64,000 nt of DNA, taken from the NCBI GenBank assembly GCA_023078685.1, contig JALGAS010000004.1, positions 62,001 to 126,000 on the forward strand, written 5' to 3'. The translations under genes and the position numbers were made by a program. The notes below the pieces were generated by a model. It was not told the origin of the DNA, made no database searches, and saw only the letters and a list, made by a program, of their open reading frames with translations. This document shows, in pieces, positions 23,628 to 36,124 of this stretch (positions are counted from its first letter, which is position 1; each line of letters starts with the position of its first letter). Origin of the DNA: Neopestalotiopsis rosae. Lineage: Eukaryota; Ascomycota; Sordariomycetes; Amphisphaeriales; Sporocadaceae.

Positions 23628-24924
23628 ATCGTTAAGCAGAGCAGAGCGGGTACCTATTGTCATTATTAGCACATGCCACTCAAAAAGCATCAACTAAAAA
23701 TGAAATGTGATTAAAAGCTTCAGTCGAAAGATGAAAAGGCTCTATAGTATATCCACATGTAGATTCGGCTTTAGCATGGAATATAGGTTCGTCATCACAA
23801 GCGGTGCATGGTTAAATAGTAAAGAAAAATTATCAAGCCTACCTTTTGAGATGAGTCGTTGCTCGGGATAATCTGCGGCCAGTGGACAAAGTCGAAAGTC
23901 TCACTCAGCGTCGATGTTGAATGCAATCTTGCAAGCGACAAAGGCGCAGAATGAGGATTGAGATCAGGCTTCCGAAGTGTTTCCTTTTCGAACAGATATC
24001 GGAATTGAATAATACTTGAAGCAAAAAGCATTATATCCGGCGGTATGGAGAAGTAGGCGATGTAGCGCAAGAGCGGCATACAGAGTTCCTGGACTTGGAG
24101 AGATACCTAGCTAAAGCGCCTCTTGTTAGTCAAGGCTCTCCAAGGCAAAAATGCACAAAGTGTGATGTTTTGGTGCTGTATCAGTTCATGTCTATTGGCT
24201 AAGACGTGTCAATCAGCATCCCTACCCTTGTCGGAGGCAGGTAAGACTGGGGCGACAACTTGTTCATCATGCAAGGAGGGTTCCGAGAGTGAATAGGTGA
24301 CTTACCGACTGTTGCAATTATCTCTGCGTATTTGAACCGAGGCTGTGCTGTCAAATCTGACTGACAAAGTGCCAGCCAGACACTACGCGACAGGGTTCAA
24401 AGCCATGGCGACACGGTCAAGAGTGGTGTTGGCAAACCGAGGAGTGCGACTCACGATTCTGGGAAAAGTTTGTGTTGGGAAGGAGAGGCAGAAATTTTGT
24501 GTTTAGGAATTTTCAGTGGAGTTGGATGTTTTGAAGCTCGGTCAGCTAGCTGCGCCACAGTCATTGCTTTGGTGGGCGCCAACCTAGTATCAGCCACAGC
24601 CAGGCCGCCATTCATTGCTGCAACAGGAGCCCCTCCCCACCTGCCAGCCTTCAGGTGTACATAAATGGCGGCTGATCCACTGGCATCTGCGCGCGCCGCC
24701 TCTTGCTGCTCCTGGAAATAGACTTGATCCCTGACATTGACTTCCATCGACTGCATCACAGCTCGGCGTTTTGCTGCTGCAACACCAAACCTACTTCCCT
24801 TTATCTTCTGGATACGGAAAAGGGGAATTTCAAGTAGTAAGGTCATAGGCTGAGCCGAAAATATTCTTGTTCTTCGGGATAATTTCTACTTTGCGATTTA
24901 CGCGTCTGCGTCTCTTCACCAAAC
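23628..24924. other. Intergenic, no supported gene
   Basis: Two minus-strand open frames (about 23.80-24.08 kb and 24.45-24.85 kb) are present. Neither has a recognisable domain, and I could not join them by plausible introns. The right part is presumably the promoter of the NC2-beta gene. A lineage-specific minus-strand gene remains possible. Confidence 0.4.
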
Positions 24925-25822
24925 ATGTCCGACCACGAATACGGAGGTGAGTTTTTGCCTTAGTGTATCTTTATATCCAAGCCCAACCTGTCGGTACCTA
25001 CCTACTTTTCACATCACATTCATCATAGTTGCACCGAGTCCCTGCATGGCTCGATGGTGTATATATCATCGACGATACGCACCTCTCTTGCTCTCACATC
25101 TAAAACTTCTGTCTTTACATGTGCCCACATGCCAGTCCATGTACATTCTATCTTATAAACAACCTATCTTACACGCATTCCACAATCGCTCTTGACACCT
25201 CTGTTTCTTGCTGCACCCCTGGGAACCGCGTGTTTCTTTGTCGGCTTGTTCTCGGGCGATGGCAAAGCACGGATGACACATCTTTATTTGCCCTACAAAT
25301 GCTAACCTATGGTGCAGGCAATGATGACTTGTCTCTTCCCAAAGGTATTTAAATCACTTTCGTTGCTTCATAGCCTATCTAGCTGACCCCTGTCCAGCAA
25401 CGGTTCAAAAAATCGTGACAGAAATCTTGCCATCCTCAACTGGCTTGAGCTTCTCTAAAGAGGCCAGGGACCTGCTCATAGAATGTTGCGTTGAATTCAT
25501 TACACTGGTCTCTTCAGAAGCCAATGAAATCTCTGAGAAGGAGGCCAAGAAGACCATTGCTTGTGATCACATTACCAAGGCCCTGGAGACACTGGGCTTT
25601 GAGGAATACGTCCCGGCAGTTCTGGAGGCAGCCGCGCAGCATAAGGAGACGCAAAAGGTCATAAAGAATATTGTGAGTGGGCCTGACATCGTGAATGCCG
25701 TACATCTGCTAATCATCTGCTTGTAGCGCACAAATAAGTTTGAGGATAGTGGCATGTCGCTTGAGGAATTGGAGCGGCTGCAAGCTGAACAGTTTGCAGC
25801 AGCTGCGGCAAGGCACAACTAA
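24925..25822 (+). CDS. NCB2: Negative cofactor 2 beta (Dr1), TBP-binding repressor subunit
   Basis: Four exons, 24925-24946, 25318-25344, 25398-25672 and 25727-25822, encode 139 aa. The first two exons are tiny (MSDHEYG, then NDDLSLPK) and are joined to a histone-fold domain. Characteristic stretches are LPKATVQKIVTEILP, FSKEARDLLIECCVEFITLVSSEANEI, KTIACDHITKALETLGF and the C-terminal SLEELERLQAEQFAAA. NC2-beta pairs with NC2-alpha (Bur6/DRAP1) through the histone fold, clamps TBP on TATA DNA and blocks TFIIA/TFIIB entry, repressing or redistributing transcription. The first intron is long (371 bp) for this genome, as in other filamentous-fungal NC2-beta genes I recall. All junctions are GT-AG and in frame. 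Length agrees with the family. Confidence 0.93.
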
Positions 25823-27598
25823 CGGAGCTGCCTGCCTAACCATCAAGAAGACGGACAGAAGGAGCAGAAAGAGCGAAAGAAGGAAATGGCCGGCAAGGCA
25901 TGGCGGGTATATCCTCAAGCGATGTCATTCGTAATCATTCCGACGGCAGGGCATGGCATAGGCGTTCTATTTTCACGTGAAGGGTATGGAGTTTGTAGCA
26001 TCGGCGTTTAGAGGCTTGCTGTTGGGACCTGAGCAAATGAATGATTCGCCTCGGCTATCGAGGCCACCTTGATTACGGTCTTTTCGTGCTGTTCCTTGTC
26101 ATATTTGGAATCGGAAGTCTTTCGTATCAGGTCAAAGTAAGAAACATGATCGATACTCGAGCATGAAAACCAGCATACAGGTTGAGATGACACATTTAGA
26201 ACAGTACTATAACGGGCAGTTGGTTTAATACGTGGATCGTAGAGCTCACATCTGTTGCAAAGCCACATTATTGGCAGCCACAGTTGTCAGCTTCACTCTT
26301 TCAAGTCTACCTGCGCAGATAAGATACATGCATAACCTAGCGTACTGCTCAGTCTCTCATGGTGTGGCGGAATATAGAGAACGAGGCGCGATAGCCTCCC
26401 CATCTCCACCGAGTGCCGAGTCCCTTGGCCAGATTTTGTTTAGGATGGGCATAAAGCTAGCCCAGGGTATGCAATGATGCTCTCGCGAGTCACTTGCTGA
26501 CCGAAATTCGCTGGACATGAACCCTGCGCGAATTTCCGTCATAATTCTGATTTCGTCATTGGTTAACAGCCTCAATTAGGGCTTCAGGGACATGGAGATT
26601 GCGGATGCCATGTGGGGATATGATATAGTAGTATTCGGTCGGATTTTTTTTTGGTGGTAGGGGGAAGCAGAACTAAATCGCTACATTTGCAGCTTAGCCA
26701 GTTTCATTCAATTTGTCAAGTTTGCGCAATCGTTTGGCGGAGTTGATATGAGCACTTGGATAGTTGATTATTTGTTGCATCGAAAGTAGTAAGATCTCTC
26801 ACATTGATGTACTCATCGGGGTATGGGACCTTATGTTCATCAGTATGACGAAACATGGTCAATCGCAGAAGATCTATGGTGTTGAACAAGACAGCTACCA
26901 ACCCCGCCGCATGATGATGTATTTTCACGAGTCGAGGCACCTGCGTCTCTATTTTAGTGAGGGGCACCCAAGGCACCAAAATGCTGCTTTTGCTGCAAAG
27001 TTTTGAGTGAGCTCCCCGCTATTGATAACGATAAGGAGCAACAGTGCATCAAAAGCCACAAAAAAGTGGTGCAACTGCGTCACACCTGCCCGCCAAACTC
27101 AACTCCAATCGGACCTTTGGCAAGCAACGGTCCGTCCGTCAGCTTAGGTACAGAGAGCGCAGGCCAAGGCGAGACAGTGTGTCTCATCGGGGATGTTTGT
27201 CTGGTCCTCTCGGGCTTCAAAGGTGGGAAAGCAGCAGGTAGGAAGTGTAACAACATAGAAGTAGTAGCAGCATACTAAACATCTCATACCATTCCTGTCC
27301 TCCTCTTGCTCTTTTCCCTCTCTCCCTATTGATACCATTCTTCTTCATCCTTAAGCCTCTCAACATCTCCTGACGGTGGCGCCCTCGAACCATCATCTTT
27401 CATTTGCAAGGGTGTTGATACTTCCACATCACCCCATAAGCTTCGCTTGTTTACCACCCCTCCAGCTTGGCAAGTCGGCGCTTCAGATCCTTCCCAAGAC
27501 TTAAAGCTTGCTGCCCCCCTCTTGTCTTTGGACATTGTCTTTTGTGATAGACCAAACCTACTAGATATCTTTACCTTCGCATAGAACGAAAGCTCACC
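25823..27598. other. Intergenic region upstream of phosphofructokinase
   Basis: No gene is supported in this 1.8-kb region. The last 300 bp (about 27.28-27.59 kb) is pyrimidine-rich, with CT tracts such as that near 27300-27330. This is typical of leaders and promoters of strongly expressed fungal glycolytic genes. Confidence 0.5.
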
Positions 27599-30074
27599 AT
27601 GGCGCCACTTACCACCATGGCGCCCAAGAAGAAGATCGCCGTCATGACCTCCGGAGGTGACTCTCCAGGCATGAATGCCGTTGTCCGCTCTGTTGTCCGT
27701 ACCGCCATTCACATGGGCTGCGATGCCTTTTGCGTCTACGAGGGATACCAGGGACTCGTTACCGGCGATATCCGCAAGACCGACTGGAACGATGTGCGAG
27801 GTTACCTGTCCGAGGGTGGTACCCTCATCGGAACCGCCCGGTGCATGGAGTTTTACGAGCGACCCGGCCGACGACTTGCCGCCAAGAACATGATATTGAA
27901 GGGAATCGATGCTCTTGCCATCTGCGGTGGTGATGGTTCCCTTACGGGTGCAGACAAATTCAGAGCCGAGTGGCCGTCGCTGGTCGACGAGCTCGTCTCT
28001 GGCGGCGAGCTCACTGAGCAGCAGGTTGCCCCATACAGACATCTGAACATTGTCGGCCTGGTAGGATCCATTGACAATGATCTTTCCGGAACCGACAACA
28101 CCATTGGCGCTGCTTCAGCCCTTTCCCGAATTTGCGAGATGGTCGACTATATTGAGGCCACTGCAAGCTCCCACCAGCGTGCCTTCGTCATTGAAGTCAT
28201 GGGCCGACACTGCGGTTACCTTGCTCTTATGGCTGGTGTCGCAACTGGTGCCGATTTCATCTTTATTCCCGAGAAGCCCAGAGACGACAACTGGCGCGAG
28301 GATATGGTCAAGATTGTCAAAAAGGTATGTCTTTTTACTATTGGGACTGACCATCTTCAGGGCGTTGGACTGACCATGTACAGCACCGAGAACAAGGAAA
28401 GCGAAAGACCATTGTTATTATTGCCGAAGGCGCCAAGGACAGGCATGGCGAGAAGATTACCTCCTCGATGGTCGTCGACCTCCTCAAGGACCCCAACGGC
28501 CTCAAGCTCGATACCCGTGCCACAATCCTTGGTCACGTCCAGCGTGGTGGTCCAGCCGTCGCTCAAGACAGAATTCTGGCTACACTGCAGGGTGTCGAGG
28601 CTGTCAAGACTCTGCTCGAAGCGACTCCCGAATCCGAGACCTGCTTCATTGCCATCACAGAGAACAAGATTGTACGAAAGCCCTTGATGGCTGCGGTCAA
28701 GGCGACACAAGAGGTTGCCAAGGCAATTGAAGCTCAAGACTTTAGCCATGCCATGGCTCTCCGAGACACGGAATTTGCTGAGATGTACAACTGCTACAAC
28801 CTCACAACTACTGTTGGGCAGGATGAGAAGACCAAACTTCCAGCCAACAAGGTTTGTCTAAATCTACACCTCTTACATTGTTTGCAGTCACTGACACATG
28901 ACAGCGCATGCGAATTGGTTTCATCAACGTGGGTGCTCCCGCTGGCGGTATGAACGCTGCGATCCGAGCTGGTGTTGCTTACTGCTTGAACCGTGGCCAC
29001 GAACCCCTCGCTATTTACAACGGTTTCGCCGGCTACGTACGTCACCACGATGACACTCCATTCAAGTCCGTGCGACCATTCAACTGGGTCGATGTGGACG
29101 ACTGGGGCAGAAAGGGAGGTTCGGAGATTGGTACCAACCGTGAACTTCCCGAGGAGACAGGCATGGACCAGGTCGCTGCCTGTATCAAGAAGGACAAGTT
29201 TGATGCGCTTTTCCTGGTCGGAGGTTTCGAGGCCTTCCACGCTATTTCTCAATTGCGAAAGGCCCGGGCCAAGTACCCCGAGCTTCGCATTCCCTTCACG
29301 CTGCTGCCGGCCACCATTTCAAACAACGTCCCCGGCTCCGAGTACTCACTTGGATCTGACACTTGTCTCAATGAGCTTGTCGAATTTTGCGACAAGATTA
29401 AGCAGTCTGCCTCGGCTACCCGCAGAAGAGTCTTCGTTATTGAGACCCAGGGTGGCCGCTCCGGTTACATTGCTACTCTGGCCAGTTTGGGTGTCGGCGC
29501 AAGCGCTGTGTACATTCCCGAGGAGGGTATCAGCCTAGGCATGATCACTTCGGACATTGAGCATCTGAAGGAGGTCTTCAAGCATGACAATGGACAGTCT
29601 CGCGCTGGACGGCTGATCCTGGTCAATGAAAAGGCCGATAAGCTCCTCACGGCCAAGCTGATCGCAGATCTGATTCGCCACGAGGCTGAAGAGCGCTTCG
29701 AGGCTCGTGACTCGATTCCTGGCCACGTGCAGCAGGGCGGTGTCCCATCGCCGCTAGACAGGCACCGCGCTGTCAGACTCGCAATCAGATGCATTCAGCA
29801 CCTTGAGCAGTTTGGCCCCTTTTCGGAGAAGTCTCCTAGCGACAGCCCGCTCAGCGCCTCCGTCATTGGTATCATGGGCGCCGCCGTCGTCTTTTCGCCC
29901 ATGGAGGCTTTGGAAGAGAAGGAGACCGACTGGAAGAACCGTCGCCCTCTCGCAGCTCACTGGCGCGACATGAAGGATATTTCTGACATTCTCGGTGGAC
30001 GACCTCCGTATGAGAAGCCTCACGAGGCTCTCCGAGGCTCTGTGGCCAAGGACTCCAAGCGTGGGCTTCTATAA
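27599..30074 (+). CDS. pfkA: ATP-dependent 6-phosphofructokinase
   Basis: Three exons, 27599-28324, 28384-28851 and 28905-30074, encode 787 aa, the expected size for the tandem (eukaryotic) fungal enzyme. The N-terminal half carries GGDSPGMN (ATP site), GGDGSLTGA, the fructose-6-phosphate/catalytic segment [15 protein letters not shown] and the family signature [14 protein letters not shown]. The C-terminal half repeats the fold in diverged form ([29 protein letters not shown]) and acts as the regulatory half, binding effectors such as fructose-2,6-bisphosphate. It phosphorylates fructose-6-phosphate to the 1,6-bisphosphate, the committed step of glycolysis, in the cytosol. The first ATG gives [12 protein letters not shown]; a second in-frame ATG lies six codons later and could also be used. 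Introns are 59 and 53 bp. The 3' end faces the lectin-like gene at 140 bp. Confidence 0.97.
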
Positions 30075-30214
30075 ATTACATAAACACTTCTCTCAAATTT
30101 CCCGGGATCACGGCGCAAGGGCCTTATTGGGGTTAGAGGTATCAAAATGGGTTTTTAGCGAATAATCAGGTAAATGAAGACATGTTCATCTCATCATTAT
30201 TAAGCAGAGCTAGC

Positions 30215-31914
30215 TTACGGCGCCTCCCTGTAGTGACCTTCGCCAACCATTTCATGATATCTAAAGTTTTGTGGTAATTCTTGTGCTGCTGGAGCCCCAG
30301 TCTCAAGTTCACCGGGCTGCTTTGGTATTACCTGTGGCTGATTATAGTATGTTGCCCAGCCGTTTGACTGATTGTATGCAGTTTGATCATAGCCGCCATA
30401 CTGTGGATATGCAGTTTGCGGTGACACATGGTTTGGGTATGTCGTCGTTGAATAGGCAGTGTGCGGTGTTGGAGCCATGCTGGAACCGTCTGCAAGTGTA
30501 CTTCCGCCAAGTGTCGATTCTTTGTTGCGGCGCTGCTGCCTCTTGCGGAGGAAGAATAGGCCGCCAAGAATACCCACGACCGCGACGGCGCTCATGCTCA
30601 CGCCAACGCCGACGCCGACTTTGCCGCCCGTGGACAAGCCACCGCTGCTGCCGTCACTAGCGCTACTGCCATCGCTGTTGTCATCAGAGCTCGACCCCGA
30701 TGAACTGCTGCCGCCACTGCCGCTGGAGCTCGTTGTGCTGGCGCTCGAGTTGGCGTTGGGTAGGGCGGCGGCCGCAATGGTCCACTCGAGGCCGTCGCCG
30801 TTGAGCTCGACGATCTGACCCCCGCTCTGGTAATACACACGCAGCTGGCCATTCTGGCTGTCTGAGGCCACGGCTAGCTGACCCCGTGCAGTGGCGTCGG
30901 GGCTAGGCCAGAACGTTGCATTGGGAGGCGCCTCCATGCTCCACGCGTTGCTCCCGGACTGGGTGGCTTGATGCAAGGCCGAGTCTGTCCCAATATAGAA
31001 GATAGAACGGGTGCCAGAGTGGTGCGTAGATACGCCCAAAGAGGACGCGGTGCCGTCCCAGGCCGGCAGCGTGAAATTGGCAACGTTGGTCGTGTTGAGC
31101 GCAATCGAGGTTGCGTTGGTGGCGTTGGTGACCAGGTCGCCGGATAGCGGTTGTGGGAATGCGGCTTTGAAAGGGCTGTGTTAACAAAAGTCATATAATA
31201 CCTCGGGCGAGGTCGGGGATGAGATCGTTTCAAAAACTTACAAATGTGCCACGAGTCGTCGTCGAACCACTGACCGACTTCAATGTTCTGGCTGCCCATG
31301 GCCGCAGCCACGGTGATATTGCTGTTCTTGCCACTGTAGACGGCGCCAATGGCGTTGCCGAGGCTGGCATCTTGGGTCACGGCGCCTATGTCGTGCCAGC
31401 TGGTATCGGACGTGTACCCAATCTGCCGTATCGTCCTGTTGTCTGCGTCGTGGTAAAAGACGCGGTACCCGCCCGTGGACCCGAGCAGTACGGCCGCCAA
31501 CCCCGTACCGGATGCCACCGACGGCGCGTCGTTCGAGATGATGTAGTCCCCCTGGCTCAGCCAGTAGCCCGTGTTGGGATCGCACTTGAGGTATGAGTTG
31601 ACGAGGTTGTCGTCGACATCTTGGTAGAATATGGACGCCCAGGTGATTTTAGAATCGTACCAGCCCGTCCCCGCCAGCGCGGTCCCGTTCCTGGGTCGGT
31701 ACTTGTACAGAGGCGCAATGATGGTCTCATCCTCGGGCAGGATGGGCGTGTTCTTGCTGGTGCACAGGCTGTAGCGGACGTGGCTCGTCTCGTCATCTTG
31801 GACCAGCAGGCTCGGCCCCAGATCCGTATACCAGGCTGCGAGCGCACCGGCCGATGCCCGCTTGGCGAGCAGACAGAATGCCACTATCACGCTCCTCCTG
31901 AGTGCGAATGCCAT
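30215..31914 (-). CDS. Fucose-lectin-like single-pass membrane protein
   Basis: Two exons on the minus strand, 31242-31914 and 30215-31164, encode 540 aa. A signal peptide (about residues 1-22, ending ASAG) leads to an ectodomain of about 340 residues with repeated aromatic, Gly-rich segments (WASIFYQD, GYRVFYHDADNRTIRQIGY, SIFYIGTDSALHQ, LRVYYQSGG). These resemble the beta-propeller blades of the fungal fucose-specific lectin family. A Ser/Gly/Asp-rich linker and one transmembrane helix (about 407-430, ending RKRQQRR) follow, then a cytoplasmic tail of about 110 residues rich in Tyr, Pro, Gln and Thr. Several N-glycosylation sequons (NGT, NRT, NIT, NAT) fit secretion. The architecture suggests a cell-surface sensor or adhesin; ligand and signalling are unknown. 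The acceptor at 31165 (CAAAG) is used because the nearer CACAG breaks frame. Confidence 0.8.
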
Positions 31915-33782
31915 TGTGGTCCTCCAAATCTCTTGGACACATGTGCCGTATTTTGGTTGCAGCGTGTTCTCCTATGCGAAGGTTAAATGATTCAGTGACG
32001 CGAGACAGAATAAGTCGATGATACAAGACATTAGAGTGAGGGTCACGATAAATAGGAGGGAACAAATTTCAAATGTACTAGGCCAGCAAAAGAATGAGAG
32101 AAAAGTGCCAGCGGGAACCAATACTCTCGTAAGACAATCGTACAGATGATCGCTTAATGATATCAGAGCCAAAAAGAAGTTGGGGGCCAGGGTCTCGCCC
32201 AAGGTTTTGAGGAACGATGCTACGTCGAAGGATTGAAGAGACCCACGGTCCCGAATATCTGCAAGAAGGGCGACTGGGCGCAGAGGGCGCGCATGAAATT
32301 CTGTCTTGTCTGTTTCAATGTGGTCCCTTTTCTTCCGTCCAAAAGAACCCTTGCAACCAAACGGCACGCGCTTTTGTACAGATTACAGGGTTCCGAATCC
32401 TCCGTTCGAGAATCCCCGGGGCATGGGCACGGGAGGAGAGAGGGAAGCGCCGATCGCTAAACGGGACAAATGGATCTTTTGGCTGACGCTATCACTCGCA
32501 AACTCGCTATTGCCCTTCTTTCATGAGATCAGAAGTAAATTGCCCAATGAAATTCTGCCCATTGGGAGGATTTCCCTTGACAACCCTCTTCCGTACCCTT
32601 CTTCGGCTGGAGCACTTGCTGCTTGGTTTTCTCTCTCCAAAATGTAGTCCATAGTCGGCGACTACCTTGTGTGCCCTGGGCCACTAAGCAGGGATATTTG
32701 ATATTACGGCTGAGGATGCCAAGAGTTGGTAGGGACGGGATCGCTTGGGTCTCTTTGCGGCAATTGGCTTAGCACCAAACTCCAGTGTAGCTATTTTTGA
32801 CCCCATACTCTTGACTTTCTGGCCACTTGAAAGCCCTGAATGACAGTCAATGTACAGGCTGTCATGAAATTTCCATCTGTGTGGCTTGAATTTGAGTTGT
32901 TTTTAGACTTAATTCTTTAGACGCCTTCTAAACTTGGCGGTGAAAATGTTGAAAAATAGTACCATAGTATCCATTTAATCTACCGCCGCCATGATCGGCA
33001 TTCGAATCATCGTATGTACCAAGTCTAGCGTCCTGTGTTGCCTACATTAGTGCTGATGGGACTGGAAGATCTCTCAGCTTGCTACGGTGGCTCTTTGGAG
33101 GCCTGAGCATTGAAAATCATAAGAAAGTGCATCATCGTCTCCTCTTTGCACTGTTTTCTGATTGAACGGCAGCTGAAGACCGCAAAATACAAATGTCGTC
33201 TCTTGGAGTGATTCTCTAAAGTGCAATCATTAGCGTGTTCTTGCGAGCACGCAGACGTGGAGAGATGCTGGTCGCCTCGAGGGCAGTTTGCGAGAACGAA
33301 TAACACAGCCCTGTCATTAAAATATGAAAATATAGCTCATGTTAGCACTAAACAATATACCTGCCTGCGCAATACACCTCTGTAGTTTTGGACACTACCT
33401 ACATTATAAACCACAGATCCTATTCTCAATGTTTTGCGCAAAGCTCTTCCTTTGTGTATCGTACCTGGATAATCTACTCTGTGGAAACATTCGTGGTTGT
33501 TACACTCTCAATTCATTTCATACCTTTGCTTCATATCTTCATCCTTGAAGGATCAGTGCTTTACAAACATGCTTCGACGCATCGAAATGGCACAGTCAGA
33601 TTGCCGAATTCTGCATCAGATCATTTCCTGGTACACATGGGCCTTAGCCCACAAGGGCCCAGGAATTCACCCAGTTCTCGTTGGAATACTTCAATCAAAG
33701 CGTGGGTCCTTGGTATGAGAAGGATTGCGGTCTTCATGTCCAAGTACTAACCAGCCACACCAGTGCATCTTTGAAGTATAAA
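31915..33782. other. Intergenic, no supported gene
   Basis: This 1.87-kb region lies between the 5' end of the lectin-like gene and the 3' end of the P450 gene. Short open frames on both strands carry no domain or splice continuity. The left end presumably holds the lectin-like promoter. Confidence 0.5.
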
Positions 33783-35576
33783 CTACGCTTTTGCCCTCCT
33801 TGTTACAAACACTGGCCACGAATTCGGCACCATGGTAAAATAGGCCATCCACTTCCATGGATTTGATGGGTCTACGAGCTCGAGATCATAGTCACGAATA
33901 ATCTGCCCAAGTCGTCAGTCAAGAGCCGAAATTATGTTCGTACTTGGTCCGAGAAGAACTCACAGTCGAGCAAATCTTTAATAGTTGCATCCGAGCGACA
34001 TGTTGGCCAGGGCATGCGTTGAACCCCGCCCCAAACTGCAGGTTCTCTGTCAACTTTGATATGCAAGAAACTGGAATACGGTCAATTCTATGACTTACAG
34101 GTATCCAATGCTTGTCAAGCATAGAGGTATCATTGACCAGCCAGCGCTCTGGACTCCAGGCGTCTGCATTTTCGCCCCAGAGCTCTTTGGAGTGATGCAG
34201 TACCCTAACATAACAGTCATTAGAAATCTTCGTTTCAAGCAGCAATCCCCCCCAGCACATGTCAGACTTGAATATCTTACCAAGGGTTAATGGACAATGT
34301 GGTACCCTCAGGAAAAGTCCGCTCGCCGATCGTGAGACCCTCCTTGGGTACCACTCGTTGGAGGCCCATGGGCACGGGGGCGTGAATGCGCAGACCTTCC
34401 TTGATGCAGGCTTGGAGATAGGGCATTGTCTGCGTATCGGCAAAGGAGACAACCTTGTCGTCGCCACATCGTCCTTGCTCCTGAGCGGCATCAATTTCGG
34501 CGCGGGCACGAGCGTACGTGGACGGGTGTAGGGCGAGGTGGTAGAGAATGCTCTGGAGAGCGCATGCCACGGTATCGGACCCTGCGGCCACATTGGTCGT
34601 CGTCTGCGCCTCTATATTGCGCAGGTTGGTCCGGTCCGGGTGGTCCCGCAGATAGCGGAACCAGTGCGCGATAATGTCAAAGCGGGCGTCGGGGTTCTTC
34701 TGGCGCTCTCGGAGGGCCTTCATTGCCGTGTCCATGAGCATGGATCCCGGATTCAAGCCGAGGGCGGTCACCGCCGGGTTCCCCAGCAGCAGCTGGGCCC
34801 AACGGAACTGCGCCACGGGGGTACCGATGGACTCCTGAGCCAGGTTCTTGGCGATGCTGCCGCCCAGATCTTCGCCTTTTTCGATGAAGCCAAAGGGTTT
34901 GGAGAACAAGACTTCCCCGACCACGTCAAAGGCGGTGTATAGTAGAAATTTGTCGAGGTTCATGGGCTCACCAGACTCGGCGTAGCGATCCAGCCAAGCG
35001 CAGAGCTGCGCGATGAGGGGATTGATATCGTCCTCATACTTGATCACATTGGATTGCGCATAGCCCGACGAGAACGCCTTAGACCTCTCGACTTTCTCCT
35101 TGGGATCCAAAGTCGACATGGGCGTCTGGTAGCGCCAGTCTGGGATGGCAGAGATGTTGTAAAATACCCCCTAGGTGGTGCAATGAGCAAATGACGAAGC
35201 ATTTTTCAGATTACAAGCAGAGACATACCTTTCTCAGGGGATCTAGAAGAATCTTCCTAACGGCATCGGGGTGCGTTACGCTGATTTCGTTCGGGGCCAT
35301 GCGAATGAAGTGACCATGCTTCTCATGCAACCGGCTCAGTTCTACGTTTTGATCGCCCGCAATAATGATCTTGACGTGCCATAGCCGCGTTATCGACGCC
35401 CAGAATGGCCCCGGCAAGTCACTTAGGGGAGAGAAGTAACGGCGCCATGTGGCCACCGTGATGAACAGCATTAGCAACGCCGTGATTATAGCATAGCCAG
35501 AGGGGGTTCTGTAGTCGTATAATACCCCGGTGCGCAGCTGCGCCAACTTTGTATAACTTAATTCAATCCCCGACAT
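33783..35576 (-). CDS. Cytochrome P450 monooxygenase, pisatin-demethylase-like
   Basis: Five exons on the minus strand, 35229-35576, 34281-35170, 34099-34204, 33964-34044 and 33783-33902, encode 514 aa. An N-terminal membrane anchor (about residues 27-45, IITALLMLFITVATW) is followed by the proline hinge LSDLPGP. The I-helix oxygen-activation motif is AAGSDT, and the K-helix E-x-x-R lies in KEGLRIH. The heme loop is FGAGFNACPGQH with the axial ligand near Cys459. The segment DPLRKGVFY followed by MSTLDPKEKVERSK resembles the pisatin demethylase group, whose characterised members detoxify plant phenolics; the substrate here is unknown. It would act at the ER with a P450 reductase. The acceptor before the heme exon is CAGAG at 34046-34045; the earlier AG breaks the frame. 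It is first in a block with an esterase, an ADH, an ALDH and an ABC exporter. Confidence 0.92.
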
Positions 35577-36124
35577 AGCCACGATCCGGACAAGCTGCGG
35601 AAACTGAACTATATTTTTCGTATCCTTCGTGGATGTTCAACAAAATGAATTGAAAATCTGGACATCACTGATCAGCCGTGGGATTTCTTTCGTCCGGCTG
35701 CCCCATTAATGCTGACCGAATCATATCATCGTGATTATTCAAAATGCAGCATTGAAATGCATGAACAGGGGCTATCAGTGGAGAAAATGGAGTACATATG
35801 GAGGGCAAATCCCGTTTTTGTATTTTACTCCGAGATTTCATTCGTTGACACATGGCGTCATGTTTCCTGCGGTCAGAAATGCCTATCGTTTCATATTGCG
35901 CATCACATCGTAAGGGCGGCGATATCGATTAACAAGAAGCATACCAAGCAGAAGACTTTCCGGAGACTTTGGCAATATGTGAACGGTCTGACTTCAAGAA
36001 AATGGAAGCAAGAAGAAATGTGCACATTTGTGTAGATATTGATAGTTCGGAGTATACTAAGTTGTTGACGGGCTTTCAAGACGGAACCGTTGTGTTCCTT
36101 TCTGAATAATCCGTTTCACCTGAC
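35577..36124. other. Intergenic spacer between P450 and CE1 esterase genes
   Basis: This 548-bp AT-rich spacer should carry the P450 promoter, the P450 being transcribed leftwards from 35576. I see no gene or clear regulatory motif in it. Confidence 0.45.

Noticed and set aside
23795..24846. Two minus-strand open frames between the SDR and NC2-beta genes
   Set aside because: They look partly protein-like but cannot be joined by convincing introns and have no recognised motif.
27326..28042. Long minus-strand frame (238 codons) opposite phosphofructokinase
   Set aside because: It is the antisense shadow of the first coding exon and leader of the phosphofructokinase gene.
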